A DNA stretch of 64,000 nucleotides, taken from contig CBDANK010000003.1 in assembly GCA_965197565.1 (NCBI GenBank), positions 62,001 through 126,000 on the forward strand. The letters run 5' to 3'. Made by a program: the position numbers and the translations under genes. The notes beneath the pieces are model-generated. The model searched no databases and was not told the DNA's origin. It worked only from the letters and a program-made list of their open reading frames with translations. Every line of letters starts with the position of its first letter. Within the stretch, counting starts at the first letter, position 1. This document shows, piece by piece, positions 1 to 8,420 of this stretch. Source of the stretch: G963667675 sp965197565. Lineage in GTDB: Bacteria; Chloroflexota; Dehalococcoidia; Lucifugimonadales; UBA3495.

Positions 1-63
1 AGAGCTCTTTTGATGCGGAGCAGCCTTACCCCGTAACTTAATTTCAAGTGAGGTAGCGTCTAA

Positions 64-981
64 ATGGCCGATTTACTAAAAGATAAAGTAGCTATCGTGA
101 CCGGCTCCGGCCGGGGCATCGGACGGGGAATAGCAATGCTGATGGCTGAGGAAGGCGCCAAGGTGGTGGTGGTCGACCCCGGCGTCAACGTGGACGGCAG
201 CGGCTCCGACCAATCAATTGCGGAGAACGTGGTTTCCGAGATACGCGAGACGGGCGGGACTGCTGTTGCTTGCACCGAGTCGGTGACCTCCATGTCAGGA
301 GGAGAAAGGATTGTCCAGACTGCGGTGGACAACTTCGGCAAACTGGACATAGTAGTCACCGTGGCCGGTATCCTTCGGGACCGCATGGTCTTTAACATGA
401 CTGAGCAGGAGTGGGACGACGTGATTGCAGTCCACTTGAAAGGCACTTTCACAGTGGTGAAACACGCCTGCATTCTGTTCCGGCAGCAGCGCTCCGGGCG
501 AGTGATCACCTTTAGCTCCACTTCCGGCTTGTACGGCAACTCGGGTCAGGCTAACTACGGCGCCGCCAAAGACGGCATCGCCGGCTTCACCCGCGTGGTG
601 GCCCGGGATATGGGCAGGTACGGGGTCACCGCCAACGCCATCTCGCCCAGTGCCGCCACCCGCATGACGGTGAGCGTACCCGATGAAGCCCGGGAGCTAA
701 GAGCCGCCCGCGGCATCACCACCGCCTCCAGCACCATCCGAGGCGAGCCGGAAGATGTCGCGCCTATGGTTGTCTGGCTGGCTTCCGATGAGGCTTCCCA
801 CGTTAACGGTCACGTGTTCCACGTCACCGAAGGAGTGGTCACTCTGCTTAACGAGCCGGAACCGGTGAAGACCATCAGCAAGGCGGGCAAATGGACCGTG
901 GAGGAGTTGGCCCGGGTGGTCCCCATTACCTTGGGGCTTGAACTGCACAACCCCGCGCCCAGTCAGGCGCCGAGACAATAA
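64..981 (+). CDS. SDR family NAD(P)-dependent oxidoreductase
   Basis: A classical short-chain dehydrogenase/reductase of 305 residues. The cofactor loop TGSGRGIG is at residues 13-20, the catalytic tetrad includes Ser near 151-154 and YGAAK at 165-169, and a Rossmann fold occupies the first ~250 residues. The C-terminal tail of about 50 residues is longer than in minimal SDRs. The ATG follows a GTGAGG ribosome site. The LLM flavin oxidoreductase starts 14 bases downstream, so the two probably form an operon for oxidising or reducing an organic substrate. The substrate cannot be read from the sequence. The family call is secure; the reaction is open. Confidence 0.93.
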   Translation: MADLLKDKVAIVTGSGRGIGRGIAMLMAEEGAKVVVVDPGVNVDGSGSDQSIAENVVSEIRETGGTAVACTESVTSMSGGERIVQTAVDNFGKLDIVVTVAGILRDRMVFNMTEQEWDDVIAVHLKGTFTVVKHACILFRQQRSGRVITFSSTSGLYGNSGQANYGAAKDGIAGFTRVVARDMGRYGVTANAISPSAATRMTVSVPDEARELRAARGITTASSTIRGEPEDVAPMVVWLASDEASHVNGHVFHVTEGVVTLLNEPEPVKTISKAGKWTVEELARVVPITLGLELHNPAPSQAPRQ

Positions 982-995
982 GAGAGGGTACAGCT

Positions 996-2150
996 ATGAT
1001 CCATAACTTCTCCGCATCCTACGCTGGACACATCGTGGATGACAATATCGGGTTGGAGGGCACACCGGCCAACGACCGCTGGTATTCCAACGAGGCGCTG
1101 GCCGGGACTTTCGATTGGGCCTTGGACATTGCCCAACACTTGGACCGGTTGGGGTACAAAGAGTTCTGGATGGCCGAGCACCACTTTCAGCCCGAGGGGT
1201 ACGAAGGTATCCCCAACCTGCTGATGCTGGGCCTTTACTTGGCTACCCAAACGGACCGGTTGCGGTTTGGCTGCGGCTTCAACATCACTCCCATGTGGCA
1301 CCCGCTGCGCTTGGCCGAAGATTTTGCTATGGCGGATATTCTGACCAAGGGCAGAGTGATATTCGGCGTAGGCCGCGGCTACCATACCAGGGAGGTGGAA
1401 ACCTTCGGCGCACCGATGCTGGATGGGGACGCCAACCGGGACCTTTTCGAGGAGCAGGTGGAGGTCATTCTGAAGGCATTTCAGGAGGAGTCTTTCTCCC
1501 ACGAAGGCGCCCATTACCAAATCCCGGCCCGGGTCCCTTATCGCGGCTATACACTGGAAAAGCTTAGTCTGGTGCCTCGGCCGGTCAACCAACCGGTAGA
1601 AATCTGGCAGCCCCTAGTCAGCCCAAATCCCAGGGGCATTGATTTTATGGCCAAAATGGGGATTAAGCCCCTGATTTCCGGCACCCCCGAAACGCAGCTT
1701 AGAGAGCGCATGGAGATGTTCCAGCAAGCGGCCGCCTCCCACGGCCGGGAGTTGCAAATAGGCCAAGACGTGGCCTTGGGCTACCGTTTCTTCATCGCCG
1801 AAAGTGAAGAAAAGGCTATTCAACAAGCCCGGCCTTATTTTGAGGAAGCGATGAAATTCGCCGCTCCCCTGGGCATAATGCAAATTCGTCCCGAGCAGAT
1901 TGAAGCCGTGGCCAACCCCAGTCGGTTCCGCGGGGTCGCTTTGCCTACTCTGGAAAACGCTGTTTCCGGCAAGACTTGGCTATGCGGCCCGCCGGAACTA
2001 ATCCTCGAACATTTGAAGCAAGTGGAACAGGACTACCCTGGCGTCGAACGGGTCAACCTTGGCGCGGTAATGGGCATGCCCCTTGAGGTGTTCAAGGACC
2101 AATTAACCATGTTCGCTGAAGAGGTTATGCCCGCCTTTCCGGAACAGTAA
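996..2150 (+). CDS. LLM class flavin-dependent oxidoreductase
   Basis: A 384-residue luciferase-like monooxygenase, a TIM-barrel enzyme that uses reduced flavin (FMNH2 or F420H2). Family signs include the FWMAEHHF segment near residue 49, the GCGFNITPMWHP strand near 92, and FGVGRGYH near 122, which is the usual flavin-phosphate region. Length is normal. A GAGAGGG ribosome site precedes the ATG. It directly follows the SDR gene and is probably co-transcribed. Such enzymes are strongly expanded in SAR202-type Chloroflexota, where they are proposed to attack recalcitrant organics; that link is inference here. Confidence 0.92.
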   Translation: MIHNFSASYAGHIVDDNIGLEGTPANDRWYSNEALAGTFDWALDIAQHLDRLGYKEFWMAEHHFQPEGYEGIPNLLMLGLYLATQTDRLRFGCGFNITPMWHPLRLAEDFAMADILTKGRVIFGVGRGYHTREVETFGAPMLDGDANRDLFEEQVEVILKAFQEESFSHEGAHYQIPARVPYRGYTLEKLSLVPRPVNQPVEIWQPLVSPNPRGIDFMAKMGIKPLISGTPETQLRERMEMFQQAAASHGRELQIGQDVALGYRFFIAESEEKAIQQARPYFEEAMKFAAPLGIMQIRPEQIEAVANPSRFRGVALPTLENAVSGKTWLCGPPELILEHLKQVEQDYPGVERVNLGAVMGMPLEVFKDQLTMFAEEVMPAFPEQ

Positions 2151-2176
2151 GAAACCGTCTCAAAACGGCCGGAGCG

Positions 2177-2395
2177 TCAGTCCAGTAACGGGATCGTGCC
2201 CCACTTGATGGACTCTGGGTCCAACGAAACCCCTTGCTCTTTGGCCAAGTCCCGGATTTCCAAGAGGGTTGCGTTTACCTCAGAGGTGATTAACAGCCAA
2301 TCAGGCTCCTCGGGAATCCAGTAAGGAGAGTTTATGCGCACCACCTGGTTTTCCTTGGGGTTCAAGTAGATCCCGAACTTGGAAGCCTGCTGCAT
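2177..2395 (-). CDS. small hypothetical protein (72 aa)
   Basis: A 72-residue reading frame of unknown family, with aspartate- and tryptophan-containing segments (WIPEEPDWLL, ESIKWGTIPLLD) that look like real coding sequence. It contains no signal peptide or membrane segment. It lies convergent with the LLM oxidoreductase and 39 bases downstream of plsC on the same strand, so it may be the last gene of the cmk-plsC unit. No function is proposed. Confidence 0.5.
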   Translation of the reverse strand: MQQASKFGIYLNPKENQVVRINSPYWIPEEPDWLLITSEVNATLLEIRDLAKEQGVSLDPESIKWGTIPLLD

Positions 2396-2434
2396 ACGGT
2401 TCCCCCTGCCGTTGATGGGTTAACAGGTTATTGC

Positions 2435-3151
2435 TCAATCGGCCATTGGAGTGGTTGCTATTGGTTGGGCAACGGCGCCGGTTTCCCCGGTTCCAGCCAG
2501 TCCGGAAGGCGGGCCGACAGCCTGAGCGTAACCCCCCCGGTATGCTTCGGGCAGCAAGGCGGCAATGCGGCCCATAATCATGTCCAGGATGCTGCGCATC
2601 ACTTCTTTGCTGGGCCGGCCCTCTAACACCGGCAGGGTAAAGGGCGAGCCGATGTTGGCCTTGAGGCGGCATAGGGGCGCCGGCATACGCCAGCCGCGGA
2701 GTTTCTCGGTCCCGGTCAGGCCCACCGGCAGTATGGGAGCCTGAGACTTCAAGGCAACGTAGACTACTCCCAGCATTCCTTGTTTCATGGTATGGTCCGG
2801 GCTGCGATGCCCTTCCGGAAAAACCACTACGGCCTTGTCTTGGGCAAGCAGCCCAAGCATGGTCCGCACGGAGTCTATGCGCATACTGGAACGGTCGAAG
2901 GGCGATACATGGATCCTATTCATGGCGTATTTACTTATCGGACCGGTAAACCACGGCCGTTTGGCGATGAAATACAACGGCCGCGGGAGGCTGGCCACCA
3001 ACAAGGGCGGGTCGGTGAAGGAAAGATGGTTGGAAACCACTATGAGGGGTCCGTAGGGAGGCACCGCTTCCTGTCCGGTTACTTCCAACCGGCCTAGATT
3101 GCTAAAGCAGAAGCGGGCAGTCTGCCGGCCCAAACGATAAAGAAGGGTCAC
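2435..3151 (-). CDS. plsC: 1-acyl-sn-glycerol-3-phosphate acyltransferase
   Basis: A lysophosphatidate acyltransferase of 238 residues that makes phosphatidate in membrane phospholipid synthesis. The catalytic HX4D block is NHLSFTD at 41-47, and the glycerophosphate-binding block is FPEGHRS at 111-117. The protein is expected to be membrane associated. The GTG start lies 2 bases after the cmk stop, so translation is probably coupled. The cmk-plsC order is common in Firmicutes and Chloroflexota. The last 30 residues are a low-complexity Pro/Ala/Gly tail. The family assignment is secure. Confidence 0.92.
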   Translation of the reverse strand: MTLLYRLGRQTARFCFSNLGRLEVTGQEAVPPYGPLIVVSNHLSFTDPPLLVASLPRPLYFIAKRPWFTGPISKYAMNRIHVSPFDRSSMRIDSVRTMLGLLAQDKAVVVFPEGHRSPDHTMKQGMLGVVYVALKSQAPILPVGLTGTEKLRGWRMPAPLCRLKANIGSPFTLPVLEGRPSKEVMRSILDMIMGRIAALLPEAYRGGYAQAVGPPSGLAGTGETGAVAQPIATTPMAD

Positions 3152-3153
3152 GG

Positions 3154-3813
3154 TTAAACCTCTTGGGATAGCTCCTGGATGCGCTGCAAAATCCGGCCAA
3201 CCACCTCCTCTATCTCCAACTGCTCTGTATCTAGGACGAAGGCGTCCTTGGCTGGAGCCAGAGGCGAGTCCTCCCGGCCGGTGTCGATTTCGTCGCGAGC
3301 CTTCGTTTCACGCAACACTTGCCGGAATTCCACTGTCTGCCCTTGGTCCGCCGTTTCTAGCCACCGCCTTCTTGCCCGGCTCTCGGCAGACGCGAACAAA
3401 TAAACCTTCAAATCAGCCTTGGGCAATACCACGGTGCCGATGTCTCGGCCGATCATCACAATGTCCCCCTTGGTTGCCAGCAAGCGCTGCTGGCAGACTA
3501 GGGCCCGGCGCACCGGGGAGGCCCTAGCTACCAGGGACACCTGGGTGTTAACTCGCTGCTCCCGCAATTCCGATCCTAATTGGTGGTGACCCACCATCAC
3601 CTTGTCACCGTCTTGGTCTTTCAGCCGTACGGGGTAGTCCTTGGCCAACTCTCCCAGAGCCTCTTCGTCGTTGATGGGAATATTCAGGTGCAGGGCCAGC
3701 CAGGTGACAGCGCGGTACATCATGCCGGTATCCAGGCATTTGAACCCCAGCCTCCGAGCCAACACCCGGCCCACTACGGTTTTCCCTGCGGCGACCGGCC
3801 CGTCGATTGTGAT
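3154..3813 (-). CDS. cmk: cytidylate kinase (start codon non-canonical)
   Basis: Phosphorylates CMP and dCMP with ATP. The body is normal (dTGMMYRAVTW segment, IGRDIGTVV, RARRRW lid). The first ATG/GTG/TTG in frame is the GTG at 3774, but starting there would lose the P-loop. Upstream in the same frame the codons read V-I-T-I-D-G-P-V-A-A-G-K-T, a proper Walker A, back to a TAG at 3859-3861, with no ATG, GTG or TTG anywhere in between. I place the start at the ATC at 3811-3813, just after a GGTGGGG ribosome-like site; an ATT at 3850-3852 or an ATA at 3844-3846 are alternatives. A base error upstream is also possible. Gene identity is secure; the start is not. Confidence 0.85.
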   Translation of the reverse strand: MTIDGPVAAGKTVVGRVLARRLGFKCLDTGMMYRAVTWLALHLNIPINDEEALGELAKDYPVRLKDQDGDKVMVGHHQLGSELREQRVNTQVSLVARASPVRRALVCQQRLLATKGDIVMIGRDIGTVVLPKADLKVYLFASAESRARRRWLETADQGQTVEFRQVLRETKARDEIDTGREDSPLAPAKDAFVLDTEQLEIEEVVGRILQRIQELSQEV

Positions 3814-4014
3814 TACGTTAACCCCACCGCTCGTTTCGCCTCTTATGCCAATTTTGGTCTACGCATTATAGCATCGACCAGGCTCACGGTGAGCCTTGCT
3901 TTTTAACGAAGAGCCATTATAAATTGAATCCGCGGGACGGGAAATCCGAGGTATTGCCTGCTGCATCGTGGGCGGCCGCCGAGGGATTGCCCACGAGGCG
4001 AACGAGGTGGACCG

Positions 4015-4521
4015 ATGAACTGGATAGACATTGTAGTGTTGATCCTGTGGGTGGTCATTGCACTATGGGGTTTCTCAATGGGACTGATCCGGGTCACGAT
4101 TTCCTTCGTGGTAGTGGTCGTGGGGCTGGCCCTGTCCAGCCGGGTTGCCGAGGACGTAGGCAACATCTTTTCGGGGCTGACCGACAGCGAAGGCACCCAA
4201 ACAGTGGCCGGCTTCATTCTCATTTTCGTCGGTGTTTTTATCATCGGGGCGATTGTCAGTTTCTGGATGGGCACTTTGCTGCGTTATCTCCCAGTGTTCG
4301 GCCCGTTCAACCGCTTGGGCGGCTTTGCCGTGGGGATTGTCGTTGGGCTTCTGTTGCTTTCCGGGGTATTGACCGCCGCGCAAAAGTTTACCGACACTGT
4401 CGACGATGACATCGACGAGTCGGTGTTAGCGGCTTTCATAGCGGATAATTTTGACGTGGTGATTCGCGGCGTCAAGCTGGTCCCCGGAGATTGGGACGAC
4501 GAGGTGGGGAAGTTGCGATAA
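4015..4521 (+). CDS. CvpA family membrane protein
   Basis: A 168-residue integral membrane protein with four predicted hydrophobic helices (about residues 4-22, 26-44, 64-86 and 102-122) and a polar, acidic C-terminal tail. The opening NWIDIVVLILWVV and the GFSMGLIR turn after the first helix are typical of CvpA/colicin V production proteins. A GAGGTGG ribosome site precedes the ATG. The cellular role of the family is poorly defined (granule and envelope phenotypes in enterics). It stands alone between divergent cmk and the HNH gene. Confidence 0.82.
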   Translation: MNWIDIVVLILWVVIALWGFSMGLIRVTISFVVVVVGLALSSRVAEDVGNIFSGLTDSEGTQTVAGFILIFVGVFIIGAIVSFWMGTLLRYLPVFGPFNRLGGFAVGIVVGLLLLSGVLTAAQKFTDTVDDDIDESVLAAFIADNFDVVIRGVKLVPGDWDDEVGKLR

Positions 4522-4545
4522 TAACTCCATAGGTGCTGCTATAAT
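4513..4545 (+). promoter_or_regulatory. putative extended -10 promoter for the HNH gene
   Basis: A perfect TATAAT at 4540-4545 is preceded by TG one base upstream (TGCTATAAT), the extended -10 pattern. The nearest -35-like hexamer is TTGCGA at 4513-4518, but its 21-base spacing is too long, so the extended -10 would have to carry recognition. It lies 20 bases after the CvpA stop and 112 bases before the downstream start. Confidence 0.45.
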
Positions 4546-4607
4546 AGGCTGAAATATTCCAAGATGCGCCCTAGGTGTATCTGGGGGCTGTGGCGCTAGA
4601 TAGGGCC

Positions 4608-4658
4608 CCGCTTGGTCCCTGCCGGAAGAACCCGTTCCGCAGACCGGGCTCCAAGCGG
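4608..4658 (+). promoter_or_regulatory. leader hairpin touching the start codon
   Basis: Eight-base arms CCGCTTGG (4608-4615) and CCAAGCGG (4651-4658) are perfectly complementary, and the right arm ends in the first base of the GTG used as the start of the HNH gene. If that start is real, the hairpin would bury the ribosome site. If translation starts at the GTG at 4706 (behind GAGG) it would just be a leader structure. Confidence 0.3.
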
Positions 4659-5314
4659 TGATACAGAGTAGAAGGGCGCTCCAAACGGACCAGATCGAGG
4701 TATCTGTGCCAGTCGTCGACCACGCTAAAGTAGGCCAACCCGAGGCTCAAGAGTCGGGAGCAACCGCCGAGGAAGGCGATGCATCGGCCTCGCGGGCTTG
4801 GTTGACCAGGGCCCCTGTGCTGGTTCTCAACCTCAACTATGTGCCCATCAACGTTTGTACGGTGCGCCGCGCCATAATCCTGCTGAGCAAGGGCAAAGCG
4901 GAGCTTCTAGAAAACCACCAAGGACAACTTCGCACAATAACTGCGGTGGTCGACGCCCCTTCCATCATCCGGTTGGCCTACCTGGTGAAAAGGCCCTTCT
5001 TGCCTCGGAAACTCTCCAAAAAAGAGGTGTTCCTCAGAGACCGGTTTACTTGTCAATATTGCAACAAGAAGTCTCAGGAACTGACCCTGGACCACGTGAT
5101 TCCTCGCAAGCAAAATGGGGCCCATAACTGGAACAACGTAGTGGCTGCTTGTGCCAGGTGCAACCTCCGTAAAGCGGGCCGCACCCCGGCTGAGGCCAGC
5201 ATGACGCTGATCAAGGAACCCCGGCCTCCCGACCCAAACCCTTACCAGATTCTACAGAACCGTTCCATATTGGAAGAGTGGCAGCCCTACATACCCTGGA
5301 ACATCCGGCTATGA
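4658..5314 (+). CDS. HNH endonuclease family protein
   Basis: A 218-residue protein with a C-terminal HNH module: CxxC at 132/135, DHVIPR at 145-150, a conserved HNWNN segment near 157, and a second CxxC at 165/168, so a zinc-stabilised beta-beta-alpha metal fold. The middle region (APVLVLNLNYVPINVCTVRR, 52-71) is the conserved N-terminal half of a widespread stand-alone HNH family whose role is uncertain. The first ~48 residues are acidic and poorly conserved in appearance; a GTG at 4706 with its own GAGG is an alternative start. It is probably chromosomal housekeeping rather than a homing enzyme, because no intron or intein signs flank it. Confidence 0.85.
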   Translation: MIQSRRALQTDQIEVSVPVVDHAKVGQPEAQESGATAEEGDASASRAWLTRAPVLVLNLNYVPINVCTVRRAIILLSKGKAELLENHQGQLRTITAVVDAPSIIRLAYLVKRPFLPRKLSKKEVFLRDRFTCQYCNKKSQELTLDHVIPRKQNGAHNWNNVVAACARCNLRKAGRTPAEASMTLIKEPRPPDPNPYQILQNRSILEEWQPYIPWNIRL

Positions 5315-5347
5315 CTTGATTGGGCCAGCCTAATCCCGCAATGCAGG

Positions 5348-6370
5348 TTAAGCCGCGGCCGTCGTGGTTGGCAAGTTTAACATGAGTACCTCCAAGGCCA
5401 GCCTGGCGCTGGCATTGCGCCCCAGGGCTTCCAACGTCTCCAGCAGCATCTTGATAAAACCGACGACTTCAGCCGTGGTTAGTTGGGTCGCTTGAAGGCG
5501 CAGTTCGGTCCCGCGGTCAGTATTGTGGATATATTCCTCACCGCCTTCTTTAATGAGCAACAGATCCCGCCACCACCGCAGCCAAAAGTAAAGCCACTGT
5601 TTGACTGCGTCCCGGTCTTTGTAGAACAATCCGGCAAGCTCGTTGGCATAGTTGAACCGTGTCTCCAGGCCGGACCGGCAGGTCTCCATTAGCCTGGCCA
5701 ACTCCTCCTCTCGCTGCTCTCGGGTTTCTCCCCCATGGTCTAGGGCGTTGATGGCCCAGCCCAAGCACCCTCGAGAAAGGCGGGACACCATTTCCGCTTC
5801 TCGAGGGTCGGCTTGATGCTCCGCAACCAGCTTATCCACCAGCTTGTCTTTGGCCAAGGGCAACAGCGCCAAGCGGCGGCATCGAGACCGGATAGTAAGC
5901 AATATTGACTCTTCGTCGGCAGTCAAAAGCAAGATCAGGACCTGCGGGGGAGGCTCTTCAAGGGTCTTTAACAGTGCGTTGGCCGCTTCTTCGCTCATCA
6001 ATTCGGCTGAATCTATTATGATGACGCTGCTGGCCCCTTCGAAGGGTTTCAGGTGAACGTGGCTCAAAATTTCCTTCACGTCGCCGATTCCGATAACAGT
6101 GCGGGAGGGGCCTCCAGAGTCCCCTTGGGCCAGGGCCAGGATGCGAACGTCGGCATGTTGGCCCAACGCGACGCGGCTGCATTGGACGCACTGGCCACAG
6201 GGCGCGCCGGGGCCTTGGAGGCAGTTTACGCTTTGAGCAAGATTTAGGGCGAGGGTCATCTTACCGACATGGGGAGGGCCGGTCAGCAGGTAGGCGTGGG
6301 CCTGGCGGCCCTGCTTCAAGCTGGCTTCCAATTGAAGCAGAATGTGGTCCTGTCCGTATACTTGCCACAT
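5348..6370 (-). CDS. holB: DNA polymerase III delta' subunit (AAA clamp-loader)
   Basis: Clamp-loader ATPase family member. From the ATG at 6370 the protein begins MWQVYGQDHIL, the usual delta' start. A P-loop-like GPPHVGKMT lies near residue 32, followed by four cysteines (C-x8-C-x2-C-x2-C) of the zinc module, the DSAELM Walker B-like segment, and the sensor block ALLKTLEEPP. An in-frame ATG 87 bases further upstream exists but would add an atypical extension overlapping the decayed DUF433 gene. The C-terminal collar domain is present. It follows the DUF433 relic on the same strand. Confidence 0.88.
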   Translation of the reverse strand: MWQVYGQDHILLQLEASLKQGRQAHAYLLTGPPHVGKMTLALNLAQSVNCLQGPGAPCGQCVQCSRVALGQHADVRILALAQGDSGGPSRTVIGIGDVKEILSHVHLKPFEGASSVIIIDSAELMSEEAANALLKTLEEPPPQVLILLLTADEESILLTIRSRCRRLALLPLAKDKLVDKLVAEHQADPREAEMVSRLSRGCLGWAINALDHGGETREQREEELARLMETCRSGLETRFNYANELAGLFYKDRDAVKQWLYFWLRWWRDLLLIKEGGEEYIHNTDRGTELRLQATQLTTAEVVGFIKMLLETLEALGRNASARLALEVLMLNLPTTTAAA

Positions 6371-6422
6371 AGTCAGCCTATCGTCTGGGAGCGAAAAAGA
6401 AACCTCATTCAGGAGGAATCGT

Positions 6423-6631
6423 TTAAAGTCTGCGCTCCCGGTCGGCTGCGAATGCAAGGCACGCGTGAATATCCTCTCGCGCTAGGTCCGGGAGTCGATG
6501 AGGATCTGATCCTCCGACATGCCTGACGCCAAATACTCGAGAACATCATACACAGTGATGCGCAACCCTCTAATGCAGGGTTTGCCGCCGCGTTTACCCG
6601 GCTCAATCGTAATAATTTGTTGATAGTTCAC
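6423..6631 (-). pseudogene. DUF433 family antitoxin-like gene, frameshifted
   Basis: From a GTG at 6631 the frame encodes a DUF433 protein (ITIEPGKRGGKPCIRGLRIT, then VYDVLEYLASGMSEDQIL) but hits TAG at 6482-6484. Adding one base near 6491-6493 restores the family C-terminus (DFPDLAREDIHACLAF, then AADRERRL) up to a TAA at 6423, giving 69 residues, the normal length. So the gene carries a one-base deletion or there is a sequence error. DUF433 proteins usually pair with DUF5615 PIN-like toxins; no toxin follows here. It starts 2 bases after the upstream small gene. Confidence 0.75.
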
Positions 6632-6633
6632 GT

Positions 6634-6819
6634 TTATTTGGCCCATGTCTTGATTCTACGGGCCATGTCCTCGTTGCTGATGGTGTGACCTGCCTCAGAC
6701 TCGGCCAATTCACGCTCAATCATACGAGCAAATGCTAGTTCGCGGAGAATTTCATCAAAGGAGCTATCATCAGGTTGCTCCTGAACAATTTTAGCCATTT
6801 GCTCCTTTGCTGAAACCAT
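6634..6819 (-). CDS. small antitoxin-like protein (61 aa)
   Basis: A 61-residue acidic, helical protein (FDEILRELAFARMIERELAE; ISNEDMARRIKTW) of the kind encoded first in small toxin-antitoxin-like operons. It resembles RelB/ParD-sized antitoxins in size and composition, but I cannot place it in a named family. The following gene (2 bases away) is the frameshifted DUF433, so the module is probably inactive. A CAGGAGTGA-like ribosome site precedes the ATG. Confidence 0.65.
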   Translation of the reverse strand: MVSAKEQMAKIVQEQPDDSSFDEILRELAFARMIERELAESEAGHTISNEDMARRIKTWAK

Positions 6820-6840
6820 AATTCACTCCTGTCACAAGCC

Positions 6841-8148
6841 TCAGTCTACATCGAGGCGCATCAGGTCCTCATAGCTTTCCCGCCGCCGGATTAGGCGGCT
6901 TTGGCCGTCCTTTACCAGGACCATCGGCGGCCTGGGGTTCAGGTTGTAGTTGCTGGCCATCGACGGACAGTAGGCCCCGGCTGCGGGTATAGCCAGAACG
7001 TCTCCCGCCGCTATTTCAGGAAGCATTATGTCGGCAGCCAGAATATCTCCCGACTCGCAATACTTGCCGGCTATGGTCACTGTGTCTACGGGTTCCCGGT
7101 CTGCCTTGCCCGCCGCCACTACTTCGTAGGACGCTTGGTAAAGAGCGGGCCGAATGTTGTCGCCCATGCCGCCGTCGACGCTGACGTACTTGCGCACTCC
7201 CGGTATATCCTTGATGGCCCCGACGCGGTACAAGGCCACGCCGGCGGGGCCGATAATGGAGCGGCCCGGTTCGATCAACAACCTGGGCGGCGCCATGCCC
7301 AGCTCTTCACAAGTAGATGTCATGGTCCCAACAATCGCTTCGGCGTATTCGGCGATGGACGGCGGTCTCTGGTCTCGAGTATAAGCGATGGCAAAGCCGC
7401 CTCCGGGGCTGAACTCTTGGAGGTCCAGACCTTCCTCCCGAAACCCCGCGGCGAACCTGAGCACCAATTCGGTGGCCACACGGTAAGGCTCCAACTCAAA
7501 TATCGGGGAGCCCAGGTGGAAATGCAGACCCCTGAGCCCCAGGTTGGGCGCCGCCAGCGCCCGGCGCACCGCGTCGGCGGCGTGGCCCGTTTGAATGGAA
7601 AATCCGAACTTGGAGTCCAGCGTCCCCGTGGTGGTGTAAGCGTGGGAGTGGGGGTCCACCCCCGGCGAGACTCGGATGAGAATATCCTGGACTTTTCCGG
7701 CCAACGACGCCAGATGGTCTAGCTGCTCCAACTCGTGAAAACTGTCGGCCACCACGTATCCGATGTTTTCCTGCAGCGCCGCCGTAAGCTCTTCAGCCGA
7801 CTTGTTGTTTCCGTGGAAGTAAACCCGGTCCAAGGGAAAGCCGACGTTAAGAGCTATGGCCAACTCGCCCCCCGAAACCACGTCCAACCCAAGACCCTCC
7901 TCGTCGAATATCCGGGCAAGGGCAGGGTTGATGTAGGCTTTGCAAGCGTAGCTCACCCGGCAAGAGTGGTGGAGCTTTTGAAACTCCCGGATGAAGTTGC
8001 GGCAGCGGTCTCGCAAGGTCGCTTCATCCAAGACGTAGACCGGGGTGCCGTACTGGAGAGCGAGCTCCAGAGCGTTGCAACCGCCTATGACCAACTGGCC
8101 TTGGGAGCCAACTTGGGCCGTATCTGGAAACACTGTATGGGGAAACAT
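6841..8148 (-). CDS. lysA: diaminopimelate decarboxylase
   Basis: PLP enzyme that decarboxylates meso-diaminopimelate to lysine, the last step of lysine synthesis. The PLP lysine lies in SYACKAYINP (about residue 70), followed by the HFHLGSPI strand, the SPGGGFAI phosphate loop, EPGRSI, and the active-site CESGD near the C-terminus. The ATG at 8148 is chosen because AAGGAG sits 7 bases upstream; a longer open frame back to 8226 lacks such a site. The 435-residue length is normal. Confidence 0.93.
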   Translation of the reverse strand: MFPHTVFPDTAQVGSQGQLVIGGCNALELALQYGTPVYVLDEATLRDRCRNFIREFQKLHHSCRVSYACKAYINPALARIFDEEGLGLDVVSGGELAIALNVGFPLDRVYFHGNNKSAEELTAALQENIGYVVADSFHELEQLDHLASLAGKVQDILIRVSPGVDPHSHAYTTTGTLDSKFGFSIQTGHAADAVRRALAAPNLGLRGLHFHLGSPIFELEPYRVATELVLRFAAGFREEGLDLQEFSPGGGFAIAYTRDQRPPSIAEYAEAIVGTMTSTCEELGMAPPRLLIEPGRSIIGPAGVALYRVGAIKDIPGVRKYVSVDGGMGDNIRPALYQASYEVVAAGKADREPVDTVTIAGKYCESGDILAADIMLPEIAAGDVLAIPAAGAYCPSMASNYNLNPRPPMVLVKDGQSRLIRRRESYEDLMRLDVD

Positions 8149-8284
8149 GGGCTTTCTCCTTAAAACTGTGGGCATCATAGGACCGCCGGGCAGTTTACGC
8201 AACCTGCCATCGGTTGACTGGGCCAACTGGTGATTAAATAGCCCTCATTTCCCAGATCAACTGGAACGGCGGCGTTGAACAGTG

Positions 8285-8404
8285 TCTTTCAGTTCTTGGC
8301 GCAATTGTCTGAACCTGGATTCATCAGATTAAGGGATTCGCAGGATTTTCCAATCCTGTAAATCCCGGAATCAGAGAAATCACAGTTCAGACGAATAACT
8401 GAAA
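8285..8404. repeat. structured intergenic repeat (REP-like)
   Basis: Nested inverted repeats: CTTTCAGTT (8285-8293) pairs with AACTGAAAG (8396-8404), and TCTGAAC pairs with GTTCAGA inside. The interior has repeated GGATT/AATCC words (ggattcatcagatta, caggattttccaatcctg). This is the style of dispersed GGATT-rich palindromic repeats found between genes in many Chloroflexota and other environmental genomes. It sits between lysA and the transposase and may mark one edge of the insertion sequence. Confidence 0.55.
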
Positions 8405-8420
8405 GCAACTGTCTTTGATC

